From Protula sp. h YS-2021 (Eukaryota > Annelida > Polychaeta > Sabellida > Serpulidae), in NCBI GenBank assembly GCA_949752745.1, contig OX457025.1, forward strand, positions 53,911,869 through 53,975,868: 64,000 nucleotides of DNA. Reading direction: 5' to 3'. Below the pieces are notes generated by a model. That model saw only the letters and a list, made by a program, of their open reading frames with translations, ran no database searches and was not told the DNA's origin. A program made the position numbers and the translations under genes. Below, piece after piece: positions 42,173-53,400 of this stretch (its first letter is position 1; each line of letters starts with the position of its first letter).

Positions 42173-42797
42173 TACAAATTACAGCACAGACCGGAAGCTA
42201 GAAGAAACTACAAAAAAGGATATTGCGCAACACGTCGCTTCCGAAGTCAAATCAGCTGAACCGCTCACTGTCAACCGTTTTTGCCAGTCATGTGACGTGT
42301 GTCAACGAACTGTACCAAAAGGACACATTAGCAAAGTGCAACTCGGGGAAATGCCTTTGAAAGAGTCTCAGTTGATCTAATCCAAACGCATCCAAACAGT
42401 ACCAGTTGCAGAAGCGTTACTCGAAGTATTCAGTAGAGTCAGACTTCCACGAGAAATACTCAGCGAACAAGGCACACAGTTCACCTCGGATTTAATGAAA
42501 GAAGTCGCACGGCTCATTTCAATAAAGCAACTTTTCACAACACATACGGTCCGAAGTGTAATGGACTATACGAGTGAATTAATGGCGTATTAAAGAAGAT
42601 GTTGTCTCGCATGTACCAGGAGCGACCAAAAAGACTGATCGTTACTTGCTAGCTGTTTTGTTCGCTTATCCCGAAGTACCGCAAGCATCTACTGGTTTCT
42701 CGCCATTTGAGTTACTTTGCGGCACACAAAGTACGTGGCCCGTTAGACATTTTGAAAGATATTTTGCTTGAGGAAGATTCCGTTAGCACGTACCAGT
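42173..42797 (+). pseudogene. pol: Integrase remnant of Gypsy-2 copy 2
   Basis: FCQSCDVCQRTVPKG, REILSEQGTQFTSDLM (D changed to E in the LSDQG block) and ASTGFSPFELL are recognisable across several frames. The region between PR and the HHCC domain is deleted. Confidence 0.75.
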
Positions 42798-43872
42798 CTA
42801 GCAGCTCGATATCGCTTAAGGGGTCAATGACTTTGATCGTATTCTATGTTGTGTGCGATTTTCTATTTTTCCAGTGTTGAATGTTTGTATTTTTCTGATA
42901 TCGGTTGTGCAAGTGAAACAAATATCCGGATCTTCATTCTCTCAGTTTTATTGTCACTACAATTCACAACACGTGCTAAGTTCTATCCAGTATATGATTT
43001 CAATTCACTCAATACAATCTTGAACGCTATCTGCACAACGATTTTTCACATAACTCGATCGTTCTCTCTTATTACTCAAAACAGTACAACTTTAATATTT
43101 ATTTTAATATATATCCTCTTTTTTTACTCTTCCACTTTACTTCACTTTTCTCGTTAATTTTGTATCTAAACTGGTCTCCTTCTGCCTCTTAGAATTTGTG
43201 AAAACCGAGTGTGTCGAACCCCACGGCTACCCACCTTATATATCCCGGTGATAGTGCCGAAAGTTTGCCAATAGAAACGTTTCCCTCCAAAATTATTGCC
43301 CAAGCATATCACAGCTTTTTTGTTTGCATGCCGTTGTTCAGTACTTGCAGTTCCCTGTCAAAAAGGTAAAATTTACATTCGTGAAGAGAATTACACTCAG
43401 CAATTTTATTGCATACACTAAAACACGTGACAGAAAATTCCCTGTCGAAAAGGTAAATATTTATTTTCGTGAAGAGAATTTCACTCAACAATTCTATTGG
43501 ATACACTGAACCACGTGACAGAAAATTTTGGCCCTCTTTTGATTTCGCTTAATTCTACTAAAAATTTCTATAATTTGACAAATCTTAAGACTTAAAAACT
43601 AATGCTTTACAATATCAATGCGCTAGAAAAGCACAATGCACAGTAAGGAACTATGATGCAAAATCCTTCACAAAAAATCCAAATTCACACATTTATCCAC
43701 AAATTTTAACAAAAATTAAAGAATGGTATACCGATAGCCTTAAAAGTTACATATACGAGTGGTATGACTACGAAGTCACCAAAACTTTACAATTAGTCCC
43801 CCAACAACGATTCTGATCATTACTTACACAAATCGACCAAAAATGTAAAATTCTATATTCTGACAGCAACCC
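42798..43872 (-). repeat. Gypsy-2 LTR (3' LTR of copy 3)
   Basis: Minus-strand start TGTCAGAATATAGAATTTTAC at 43872. The 3' end is slightly truncated (AGTCTAGCAGC) at 42798. TATATAAGG is on the minus strand near 43235. An 87-bp internal tandem duplication lies at 43351-43437 and 43438-43524. Confidence 0.82.
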
Positions 43873-44229
43873 ACCTCTAAGAAAAAAAATACTTAAGTTA
43901 TTTTCATTCACAGTGTCAGAATTGCCTTAACTGAACAGTTTTAATTTAACTAAGCAAGGATTACCAAAAAGCATTAGAAAAAACCATTAAAGACGACACA
44001 AAGTATTAATTATAAATTTGCACGTTTTCAATCTAAAACGTCAATTTTCCACAAATAAACTTACTGATGATAAAAACGTACGTTATTAGTATCAACTCAC
44101 GAGACCTGGTGTGAATTACACACCAAAGCAGTCGAAATGTAGAAAACAATAGCAAAATTTCTAAAATCGTTAAACGCAGAAGTACGTTCAATGCAGATCT
44201 CGACGAAACAAAAATATTACGATGATCAA
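43873..44229 (-). other. 3' UTR of Gypsy-2 copy 3
   Basis: AT-rich sequence between the RNase H end and the LTR. No coding sequence seen. Confidence 0.6.
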
Positions 44230-45638
44230 CTACATACAAGTGTCATAATCGAGCTCTTTGCACAAAAATGTCACACTCTGCTCAGGTAATACGCACCGAT
44301 GTTTTCGGTTCCTTTGATGGCTTTGATGCTGAAACTGTAATAAAAGTGCCCAGCGCATGAGACGTCCGCCTTCAACTTTTATTTTCATAACTATGAGAGC
44401 GGCGCATAGTCTGTTTCGAGCGTAAATGTTCTGCCATACATTTACTTGGCGAAACGCATCACACCGAATGCAATTGCGAGGCATTCACGCTCTATCACGG
44501 AATAGTTCTTCTCGCGAGATAACAATTTGCGACTAGCGTAAGCGATTGGGAATGGCCGTCGCTAAATTGTTGTAAAAGCACTGCTCCAAGCCCGGCGACC
44601 TTTGCGTCTGTACGTAACAAAAACTCTCTGTTTCTTCGGGGAGACGCATAATCAGAGCACTGTACAAAGGTTCTTTCAATTTGGTGAAAGCGCGCTCTTG
44701 TGGTTCCTTCCACTCCACTTTTGCCGGTTGACCCTTTTTGATCAAATCCGTCAGAGTCGCGGTGACTCCTGCGAATTTTGGGATGAATTTGCGGTAGAAG
44801 CCTGCTAAGCCTAAGAAGGTGCTTATTTGCTTCTTTGTTGTCGGTCGACGCGCGTCTTGGATTTTTTCGAAGTTTATCCTCTTCCATTTGTAAAACACCG
44901 TTGCTGACAACTTCTCCCGGTGAATTTAATGTTGTCGTAGCCGATGAAACATTTTGATGGTCGCACAGTTAGATTTGCGTCGCGTATTCTGGTGAAAAGT
45001 TCTCGTAGTAAGCACAAATGTTGTTCCCATTGACTGGTGTGCGGTAGTAAGTCGTCAACGTAGTTATCGACATTCTGTAAGCCGGAGAGTAATTTCAGCA
45101 TAACTCTGTTAAATGCGTCCCCAGAATTCACTAATCCAAATGGGTTTCATTGGAACTGCAAACAGCCACTGAGCGTCGAGAAAGCAGTATATTTCTTTGA
45201 CGACTCTTCCATACGGATTTGACAGTAAGCTTTTGTAAAGTCAATCTTCGAAAAGCATTTGTCTTTTCCGACTTTAGACACGATGTCTTCATAGTTTCCC
45301 ATCGGTTCTGCATTGAATTTCTCAACAATGTTGAGTTATCTATAATTGATACAGAATCTATTGGTGCCGATCTTTTTCTTGAAGAGTACGATCGGCGAGT
45401 TATATTCTGATTGCGATTCTTCGATGATCACTGCGTCAAGCATCTTCTTCACTTCCTCTTCGATATCTTGACATTTCAAGTATAGCATTGGATACGGTTT
45501 AACGCGGATCTGTCGATAGCTCGATTTTGTGCTTGCCTTAACTTGTCCTGCCGGGAACGTCTGTAAAAATGTCGCTAAATTCATGGAAAAGCTTCCCAAC
45601 GTCTTTCCTTTCAGATTCGGAAAGTTCTGGGTTGACAT
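44230..45638 (-). pseudogene. pol: RT-RNase H of Gypsy-2 copy 3
   Basis: RT blocks include EYNSPIVLFKKKIGTNRF and NVDNYVDDLLPHTSQW with YVDD intact, then FLGLAGFYRKFIPKFAG. RNase H: RTDAKVAGLGAVLLQQ-like, ERECLAIAF-like. Several frameshifts, including one at motif A near 45130-45200. Confidence 0.8.
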
Positions 45639-46056
45639 TTACATCAACGATTGTCTCTGTTTGCTGTATTTCCTGAAGTGTCACTAAATGCGCTTCGTCA
45701 TGATAGTCATCGTCGAGCTCTGCGACTGCGATGAGAGTTAATGCAGCAATATTCGTGTCGTTTTCATCGTTGTTTTCAACACTTTGTTCGTTGTCGCTGG
45801 ATTCGTTCTCGCTGGTTTCAGACTCAGTTTTATCTTCACTTCTACGCTCAATGTGTCCTTTATGACGATTTGCATGAAAAATCTTCTTTTTTCCCATGAA
45901 TGTCCACTTCTCTGAGGTCTTTTGCCCTTTTGTCGTCGTGGTGGCGCTATTTGATTTGATTTGCCATCAAACTTTCCCGCGGCATCTATCTTCTAGGCGA
46001 TTTCGCAGGTCGGCGATGTGCTGGTACGTGCTAATCTCCTTCAAGTCAAATATCTT
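45538..46056 (-). pseudogene. pol: IN C-terminus and acidic linker, Gypsy-2 copy 3
   Basis: GKKKIFHANRHKGHIERR is the end of the GPY/F module. An acidic linker (ETSENESSDNEQSVENNDEN) and VNPELSESERKDVGKLFHEF lead into RT. This shows the IN end directly upstream of RT. Confidence 0.75.
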
Positions 46057-46216
46057 TTAAAATGTCACGTACTTTGCGTCCGTAAAGTAACTTAAAGTAA
46101 CGAGAAACCTGTATATCCTGAGGCATAACTTGCCGTCTTTTACGTTCTCGCTCACCATGTCTTGTACGGGTTCCGTTCCTACAGCACCTGCCTTTGCGTT
46201 AGATGTCTTGTGAATG

Positions 46217-47263
46217 TCACGGCTTCCATTGCGCCAGTTCTTCGGTGAATTCGTGCGATGTTGACGGTTCGATGCATGAGAAATCGTGTCGTAGAGGAGC
46301 ACTGTCTTTGTGATCTGCTTTCGCCTTTAAGCAGTCCAGCGCAAAGTGTCCGGGTTTCCCGCAGTAGTAGCATTTCGGCTGTGTTTGGCTGCTAGCGCGA
46401 TTATTAGGCGGTTGCGGCGGGCACGAGTGTGGCGTGGGTTTCGTCCTCGTTTGGCCAATACTTCCGTTGTGAGCTTTGATATATTGCTCAGCGAGTCGCA
46501 TCATCTCATCCATGTCGCGCGGAGAACGTTCACGTAAAAAGAAGCTGAGTTCATTACTGCACATATTCGTAAACTGCTCGCACAGTAGTAAATCACACAG
46601 ATGCTCGTAATCCTTCTGAATATCCGACATGCCTATCCATCGTGTGAAAAATCGTTTCTGTGGATCACAAAACTGACGTACTAATTCCTCTTTGTCGGAC
46701 CTTATCTCGCGAAACTTTGTAAGAAATCCCTCTAAGATAAGTTGATAGCGTCGGAGGATGGCGGTCTTCAGCGTTTGATAATTATCCGCTTCATCTACCG
46801 GCATACTGCTATACACTTCCAATGCCTTGCCAGTTAGGATAGCACTGAGCCTCATTGTCCAAGTATTTTCGGGCCATCGTTGAGTGCGTGCGAAACGTTC
46901 GAATCTTTCGGTAAATGCATCAATGTCATCCACTTTCTCATCAAACTTTGGCAGTTTGGTGGGACTGGCTTTAGCCGGTCTGTCTAGGCCTTCTTGTGCA
47001 CGTGGTTCGCCTGCTTGTGCTTTCGCTTTGATGAGGCGTGTTTCTTTGCGAATGCGTTCCATCTCTCTTTCGTGCTGTTCACGCTGTCGTTCACGCACCA
47101 TTTCTTGCTCTCGGATGCGATCTTCACGCTCTTGAGTTCGGGCCTCGCGCTGTCGTGTGTTGCGTTCGCGTTCAGCTGCCTTATCTTCCTCGCGCTGTAC
47201 GAATTGTCGTAGTTCTCCGTCTTTGTTTCCAAGCGCTTGACCTAGAGCAATGCATTCACGCAT
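46217..47263 (-). CDS. gag: Gag of Gypsy-2 copy 3, open
   Basis: This is the longest gag of the family. The expected first ATG is GTG here (copy 2 has ATG at the matching place), so the first usable ATG is 47263. Coiled coil REARTQEREDRIREQEMVRE, core FDEKVDDIDAFTERFERFAR, LTGKALEVYSSMPVDEA, LLCEQFTNMCSNELSFFLRE, zinc knuckle CYYCGKPGHFALDC. The stop at 46217 follows AQWKP. The downstream PR frame overlaps in +1. Confidence 0.82.
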   Translation of the reverse strand: MRECIALGQALGNKDGELRQFVQREEDKAAERERNTRQREARTQEREDRIREQEMVRERQREQHEREMERIRKETRLIKAKAQAGEPRAQEGLDRPAKASPTKLPKFDEKVDDIDAFTERFERFARTQRWPENTWTMRLSAILTGKALEVYSSMPVDEADNYQTLKTAILRRYQLILEGFLTKFREIRSDKEELVRQFCDPQKRFFTRWIGMSDIQKDYEHLCDLLLCEQFTNMCSNELSFFLRERSPRDMDEMMRLAEQYIKAHNGSIGQTRTKPTPHSCPPQPPNNRASSQTQPKCYYCGKPGHFALDCLKAKADHKDSAPLRHDFSCIEPSTSHEFTEELAQWKP

Positions 47264-47299
47264 TTCACGCTCCACGATATTGTAACCTTGTTGCGATCG

Positions 47300-47317
47300 A
47301 TCCCGGACGAGCCAACA
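47300..47317 (-). other. Primer binding site, tRNA-Pro type
   Basis: TGTTGGCTCGTCCGGGAT on the minus strand matches 16 of 18 positions of the tRNA-Pro PBS, 3 nt after the LTR end at 47321. Confidence 0.72.
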
Positions 47318-47320
47318 ATT

Positions 47321-48205
47321 TGTCAAAGCCTAGCAGCGGATTATCGCTTAAGGTACCAATGACTTTTATCACGGAGTGATCGTATTCTATTTTGCGTGCG
47401 ATTTTCTATTTATCCAGTGTTGAATGTTTGTATTTTTCTGATATCGGTTGTGCAAGTCAAGTAAATATCCAGATCTTCATTCTCTCAGTTTTATTGTCAC
47501 TACAATTCACAACATGCGCTAAGTTCTATCCAATATCTGATTTCAATTCACTCAATACAATCTAGTTCTCACACAATGAACAGAACAGTGCTATAAATCC
47601 TTTTTGCTTGAACGCTATTTACACAACGATTTTTCACATAACTCGATCGTTCTCTCTCATTACTCAAAACAGTACAACTTTTACATTTTTTCTAATACAT
47701 ATCCTCTTTTTTTACCATTCCACTTTACTTCACTTTTCCCGCTAATTTTGTATCCAGACTGGTCTCCTTCTGCCTCTTAGAATTTGTGAAAACCGAATGT
47801 GTCGAACCCCGCGGCTGCCGGCCTTATATACCCCCGTGATAGTGCCGAAAGTTTGCCAATAGAAACGCTTCCCTCCAAAATTATCGCTCAATCACATCAC
47901 AGCTTATTTTTGTTTACATGCCGTTGTTGGGTACTTGCAGTTCCCTGTCGAAAAGGTAAATAGTTTCATTCTTGAAGAGAATTACACTGAGCCACTTGAC
48001 AGAAAATTTTGGCCCTCTTTTGATTTCGCTTCCTTTTACTAAAAAGTTTCTATAGTTTGACAAATCTCAAGATTTAAAAACTAATGCTTTACAATGCGCA
48101 TAAAAAGCACAATGCACAGGAAGGAAATCTGATGCAAAATCCTTCACAAAAAGCCAAATTCACACATTTATCCAGAAATTTAAACAAAAATTAAAGAATG
48201 GTATT
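47321..48205 (-). repeat. Gypsy-2 LTR shared by copies 3 and 4
   Basis: The end CTAGGCTTTGACA at 47321 is complete. The 5' part (TGTCAGAAT) is missing and the LTR runs into a shortened UTR of copy 4, so it is internally deleted near 48205. Confidence 0.75.
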
Positions 48206-48292
48206 CAAATATACTGCAAGAATTAATTAAAGACGTTGGAAAATAAAACTATTAAAGACAACACAAAGCAATAATTACAACTTTGCACGTTT

Positions 48293-49536
48293 TCAATAAT
48301 TCAAGAAAAGTGCCCAGCGCATGAGACGTCCGCCTTCGACTTTTCCTTTTCGTAAATATGCGAGCGGCGAATGGTCTGTTTCAAGCGTAAATGTTCTGCC
48401 GTACAGGTTCTTGGCGAATCGCATCACACCGAATACAACTGTGAGGCATTCACGCTCTATCACGGAATAGTTCTTCTCGCGAGATAACAATTTGCGACTA
48501 GCGTAAGCGATTCGGAATGAATCGTCGCTAAATTTGTTGTAAAAGCCCTGCTATAAGCCCGGTGTCCGATGCGTCTGTACGTAACAAAACCTCTCTGTTG
48601 AAGTCGGGGAGACGCAAAATTGGTGCAATATTCAAAAGTTCTTTGGAATTGGTGAAAGCGCGCTCTTGTATTTCCTTCCACTCCACTTTCGCTGGTTGAC
48701 CCTTTTTTATCAAATCCGTCAGAGGCGCGGTGACTTCTGCGAATTTGGGATGAATTCGTGGTAGAAGCCTGCTAAGCCTAAGAAGGAGCATATTTTCTTC
48801 TTTGTTGTCGGCCGACGCGCGTTTTGGATTTTTCGAAGTTTATCGTCTTCCATTTGTAAAACATCGTTGCCGACAACGTCTCCCGGTGAAATTAATGTTG
48901 TCGTAGCCGATGAAGCATTTTGATGGTCGCACAGTTAGATTTGCGTCGCGTATTCTGGTGAAAAGTTCTCTTAGTAAGCACAAATGTTGTTCCCATTGAC
49001 TGGTGTGCGGTAGTAAGTCGACATTCTGTAAGCCGGAGACTAATTTGCGCATAACTCTGTTGAATGCGGCCCCAGAATTCACTAATCCAAATGGGTTTCG
49101 TCAGAGCTGTAAACAGCCACTGGGCGTAGAGAAAGCAGTATATTTCTTTGACGATTCTTCCATTGGGCTTGGTCAGTAGCCTTTCGTGAAGTTGATTTTC
49201 GAAAAGTATTTGTCTTTTCCGACTTTAGACATGATGTCCTCATAGTTCCTCATCGGTTCTGTAGCGAATTTTGTAACACTGTTGAGTTGTCTATAATCGA
49301 AACGGAATCTGTTGGTACCGTCCTTTTTCTTGACGAGTACGATCGGCGATTTATATTCTGATTGCAATTCTTCGATAATCCTTGCGCCGGGCATACGGTT
49401 TAACGCGGATCAGTTCTTCTGTCGATAGTTCGACTTTGAGCTGGTTTGAATTTGTCCTGCCGGGAACGTCTGTGAAAATGGCGCAAAAGCTTCCCAACGT
49501 CTTTCCTTTCAGATTCGAAAAGGTCTGGGTTGACAT
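48293..49536 (-). pseudogene. pol: RT-RNase H of Gypsy-2 copy 4, YVDD deleted
   Basis: RT: YKSPIVLVKKKDGTNRFRFD, SKINFTKGY (motif A D changed to N), then SGLQNVDLLPHTSQW, where a 15-bp in-frame deletion at about 49018-49021 removes the NYVDD box between TCG direct repeats. RNase H: LSREKNYSVIERECLTVVFG, LETDHSPLAYLRKG. Confidence 0.82.
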
Positions 49537-49858
49537 TTACATTAGCGATTGTCTCGGTTTGCTGTATTTCCGGAAGTGTCACTAAATGCGCTTCGTTATG
49601 ATAGTCATCGTCGATCTCTGCGACTGCGATGCGAGTGAATGCACCAATGTTCGTGTCGTTTTCATCGTTGTTTTCAACACTTTGTTCGTTGTCGCTGGAT
49701 TCGATCTCGCTGGTTTCAGACTCAGTTTTGTCGCCGCTTTCACGCTCGATGTGTCCTTTTAGAAGATTTGCATAAAAAATCTTCTTTTTCCCATGAATGT
49801 CCACTTCATAATCTATTCGATTCAAGACTTTTGTGATCTTGTAGGGTCCCCTTTCCAT
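49400..49858 (-). pseudogene. pol: GPY/F module, linker and RT start, copy 4
   Basis: ERGPYKITKVLNRIDYEVDI is a clear GPY/F integrase C-terminus. Acidic linker ETSEIESSDNEQSVENNDEN and VNPDLFESERKDVGK lead into RT. Confidence 0.82.
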
Positions 49859-51160
49859 TGCAATAATAATTTATTGCTTTGCGTCGGAAGCAGCAGATAA
49901 AGTTTCTGACCCACTATGAATCTGCCGTATTTTGCCCTTATGTCGTAGTGGTGGCGGTATTTGCCTTTATTTGCCATCAACCTTTTGCACGCTACGCGGC
50001 ATTTATCTTCGAGGCGATTTTGCAGATCGGCGATGTACTGGTACGTGCTAACAACCTCTCCAGTGGAATCTTCTTCAAGCCAAATTATCTTTAAAAAAGT
50101 CTAACGGGCCACGTACTTTGCGTCCGTAAAGTAACTCAAATGGCGAGAAACCAATAGATGCCTGTGGTATTTCGCGATAAGCGAACAAACAGCTGGTAAG
50201 TAACGATCCCAGTCTTTTGGTGGCTCCTGGCACATGCGAGTCAGCATCTTCTTTAATACGCCATTAATTCGCTCGCATAGTCCATTACACTTCAGGTTTT
50301 ATGGCGTTGTGAATAGTTGCTTCATTGAAACGAGCCATGCAACTTCTTTCATTAAAGTGAACTGTGTGCCTTAATCGCTGAGTATTTCTCGTGGAAATCC
50401 GACTCTACTGAAGACTTCGAGTAACGCTGTGCAACTGTCAGTGTTTCGGTGCGTTTGAGTGCGATCGCCTCAGGCTATCGTGTCGTACAGTCAACGACGG
50501 TCAGTATATGACGGTTGCCGCTTTCTGCAATTGGATTTACTGGTAGGATCAGATCAACTGCGACTCTTTCAAACGGCGTGTCGATCAGAGGCATTTCCCC
50601 GAGTGGCACTTTGCTAATGCGCCCTTTTGGTACAATTCGTTGACCCACGTCGCATGATTGGCAAAAACGCTTGACATCACCAGTTATTCCCGGCCAGTGG
50701 ATATTCGACGTTATGCGATCCGTTGTCTTCTTTGCCGCTAAATGTCCACCGACAATGGATGCGTGAGCAAACGACATCAAATTTGCACGCAGCGTATTTG
50801 TGAGCACAATTTGCTTCAATTGGATATCAACGCCATTTCTGGACTCAAAATAGTATCGAGTGAGAAATCCGTCCTTTATAGCGTGTCGGAAACCTACTCT
50901 ATTTCTAGCCTGATACATTGTCTTCTGTTCTGCATAAATGTGCAGTTTGGTAAGAGTGGCATCTTCCTTCTGCAACTCTTTCAGTTCGTCACGATTCAAA
51001 TTCTCTAGCGTCACCTTATATGTCACGAGAGGGGTTTTCGGTTGGTTTTCTTTGGCGATTCGTGCGCGCGTGGAAACTGCACTTGCAGTGAGTGGTTCAT
51101 TTGATTTGACTTCGGAAGCGACGTGTTGCTCAGTATCCTTATTTGTAGTTTCTTCTCGCT
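49859..51160 (-). pseudogene. pol: Integrase of Gypsy-2 copy 4
   Basis: HHCC region SFAHASIVGGHL and FCQSCDVGQRIVPKG (one C changed to G after the pair), core start ERVAVDLILPV and HILTVVDCTTR, stop at 50475. The rest of the core lies in broken frames between 50475 and 49900 (CNGLCER-like, ASIGFSPFELLYGRKVRGP). Confidence 0.8.
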
Positions 51161-51700
51161 TCCAGTTTGTGTTTTCTCGACAGACGGGCTTGCAACGTTG
51201 CCAATAATGAGATGGTACGATGGATCTTCTACAACCATTGCGTCTGGCATCCCAGTGTATATTAGTGTGACAGCACTTGTCCAAGCCATTGGGAATGTCC
51301 TCATCGTCCCTTTCAGTAAAAAACAATCACTCTTGTCGCTCGTCAGTTCTTCTTTGTGTACCAAATCTTTTCGGATCACTGCGCTATCACAGCCGGTATC
51401 CCTTAAGACGATCACTTTTCTCACGGAAACTAGACCCCTGTAGTGCGGCAGCCGTTTCGTACATTCCAATTTGTCGCAAATCGCGCCTGTATATGGAATA
51501 GCGTCACCGTTCGTGAGGCATAACTTGCCGTCTTTTACGTTCTCGCTCACCATGTCTTGTACGGGTTTCGTTCCTACAGCACCTATCTTTGCGTTAGATG
51601 TCTTGTGAACGTCACGGTTGCCATTGCGCCAGTTCTTCGGTGAATTCGTGCGATGTTGACGGTTCGATGCATAAGAGAATATTGTGTCGTAGTGGAGCAT
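51023..51700 (-). pseudogene. pol: Protease of Gypsy-2 copy 4
   Basis: VIVLRDTGCDSAVIRKDLV and YHLIIGNVASP are the two halves of a retropepsin. The frame is +1 relative to gag, which ends at 51612, so gag and pol overlap. A frameshift near 51160 separates it from the IN part. Confidence 0.82.
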
Positions 51701-52018
51701 TGTCTTTGTGATCTGCTTTCGCCTTTAAGCAGTCGCGCGCAAAGTGTCCGGATTTCCCACAGTAGCAGCAATTCATCTGTGTTTGTCTGCTAGCGCGATT
51801 ATTAGGCTGTTGCGGCGGACGCGAATGCATCGCGGGTTTCGTCCTCGTTTAGCCAATACTTCCCTTGTGAGCTTCAGCGAGTCACATCATCTCATCCATG
51901 TCGCGTGAAGAATGTTCACGTAAGAAGAAGCTGAGTTCATTACTGCCCATATTCGTAAACTGCTCGCGCAGTAGTAAGTCACACAGATGCTCGTAATCCT
52001 TCTGAATAATATTACTTA
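51612..52018 (-). pseudogene. gag: Gag C-terminal part, copy 4
   Basis: LREHSSRDMDEM-type core end, zinc knuckle CYYCGKSGHFARDC, natural end AQWQP and stop at 51612. A TAG lies near 51850. The N-terminal gag is lost at 52018. Confidence 0.78.
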
Positions 52019-52044
52019 TAAATGTTCCTGTGCACACTTTAATC

Positions 52045-52654
52045 AATAATTCTATGAAATAAAAAGTCCTTTGAAGTGTTATTTATCTTCTTCAGGTACA
52101 TATTTTACAAAATTGTGACGTTGCTATGGTTACTTCACATACTGCACACACTTGTGATAAATCACATTTCTTCTATGTTCTCTAAATCTATCCCCTAGTC
52201 GCCTATCCATATCTCCCACATAGAGACTGCCGCACTTTTTAAATTCTATCACATAAATTACACCTTCTGAAACACATGAAAAAAATTATCTCTTATATTT
52301 ATGAAAGTTTTTGGTCCAACTATTTGTGAACTCTCATTAATATGGGGGCAAGTTGCACATTTTTTTGGTTTGCAAGGAGCCTTCTTCCCTCCTTTGCAGT
52401 CTTTGTAATTTTGAATGTACAAGAATATCCTTCAGAATTTTGTCTCTTTTGTAGGCCACTTAAGGCCGGCCTTCAAACATATGGCCAATAAAACTATTAT
52501 TACATAAAATATTATAATTTCTGTTTACTATATGACAAATTTCCAAATTGCTGCGATGGCATGTGATAAGAAACACGACTCTCTTTTGTCCTTTCGGACT
52601 TGACTTGTCTTTGTGTAACACGCTTTGCCTTTTCATAGCACGTACTCTGGTCAT
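52045..52654 (-). pseudogene. PLE linker and GIY-YIG start
   Basis: Linker GQKRVVFLITCHRSNLEI, cysteine cluster CKPKKCATCPHINES-like, then KKCGSLYVGDMDRRLGDRF-like GIY-YIG start. The same T7 frameshift as at 22615 is present. The C-terminal half of the domain is missing. Confidence 0.75.
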
Positions 52655-52657
52655 ATT

Positions 52658-53045
52658 TCAACTTAAAAGTGATTTGGGGTAACCTTCTTGCACGAAACAG
52701 TTAAACAACATTCTTGCGTTTTTCTCATAATCACCGCCCGTGGAGCATATTCTTCGAATTCGAAGGAACTGTGAGAATGGAATACTTCTTTTGCAGGTCA
52801 CTGGTTGGGAAGAACGAAAGTTGAGGTAGGCATGTGTGTCAGTCGGTTTACAGTAGAGCGTTGAATGCACTGAATTTCCTTTTATTTTAAGTATGGTATC
52901 TAGCATATCAGCTTCTTGTAAGATAGTAACCGTATACTCAAGTGCGGGGTGGTGGTTTTTGACAAAGTTAATGAACTTTTCAAGCTTATCTTTCGTCATA
53001 TTTGCTGCTCCTAAATCATCGTCAATAAACTCCTTGTGAAGTGTC
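52658..53045 (-). pseudogene. PLE RT C-terminal part
   Basis: FIDDDLGAANMTKDKLEKFI, NSVHSTLYCKPTDTHAYLNF, FLRIRRICSTGGDY and LFNCFVQEGYPKSLLS. This copy shows the natural continuation after ...MLF that is replaced by LTR in the palindrome. Confidence 0.8.
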
Positions 53046-53400
53046 GTTTATTCGTCCTCATATTCTTCGTAAATGTTTTTCTCTTAGAAATTATGAGATG
53101 TTATAGGTAGGACATGAAATATTTGACACAACTGGCCTTTCTGGGATGCCTTCTTTGTGAATTTTCGGTAGTAAGTGAATTTTCGGTATTTATCGTTTGA
53201 AAAGAATCAACCGTTTTTGCTTCCGGAATGTAGCTTAGTCCTTTTTGCAACAAAGATGTTTCATTAGCAGACAATTCAAGAGTCCGGAATTTTCACCACT
53301 CTGTTTGGAATTTTATGAGCTGGCAATGGTTCACATTTTCTCTTTTTTCCGTATGTTCAATTCAGTTCCGTATTCAAGCTGTCAACCTTTGCATTAAGAC

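Larger units (their letters stand above)
39939..42797 (+). mobile_element. Gypsy-2 copy 2, broken and PLE-interrupted
   Basis: Partial 5' LTR (39939-40390), PBS, gag, protease start, a PLE insertion at 41812-42172, then an integrase remnant up to a minus-strand LTR at 42798. No RT remains. Confidence 0.8.
42798..47321 (-). mobile_element. Gypsy-2 copy 3, PR-IN core deleted
   Basis: LTR, PBS, gag, a short PR-upstream segment fused to the IN C-terminal region, linker, RT, RNase H, UTR, LTR. The internal deletion removes the PR core and most of IN. It shares the LTR at 47321-48205 with copy 4 upstream. Confidence 0.82.
48206..52018 (-). mobile_element. Gypsy-2 copy 4, shows full PR-IN-RT-RH order
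   Basis: On the minus strand: partial gag, protease, HHCC-integrase, GPY/F, linker, RT, RNase H, then LTR. The gag 5' end is replaced by a PLE at 52019. Confidence 0.83.
52019..53400 (-). mobile_element. PLE with internal deletions
   Basis: From 5' to 3' (minus): N-terminal region about 53390-53185, part of RT, linker, GIY-YIG start, 3' end ATTTCATAGAATTATTGA near 52045. RT motifs A and B are deleted. The catalytic block FIDDD is intact at 53030-53018. Confidence 0.8.
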
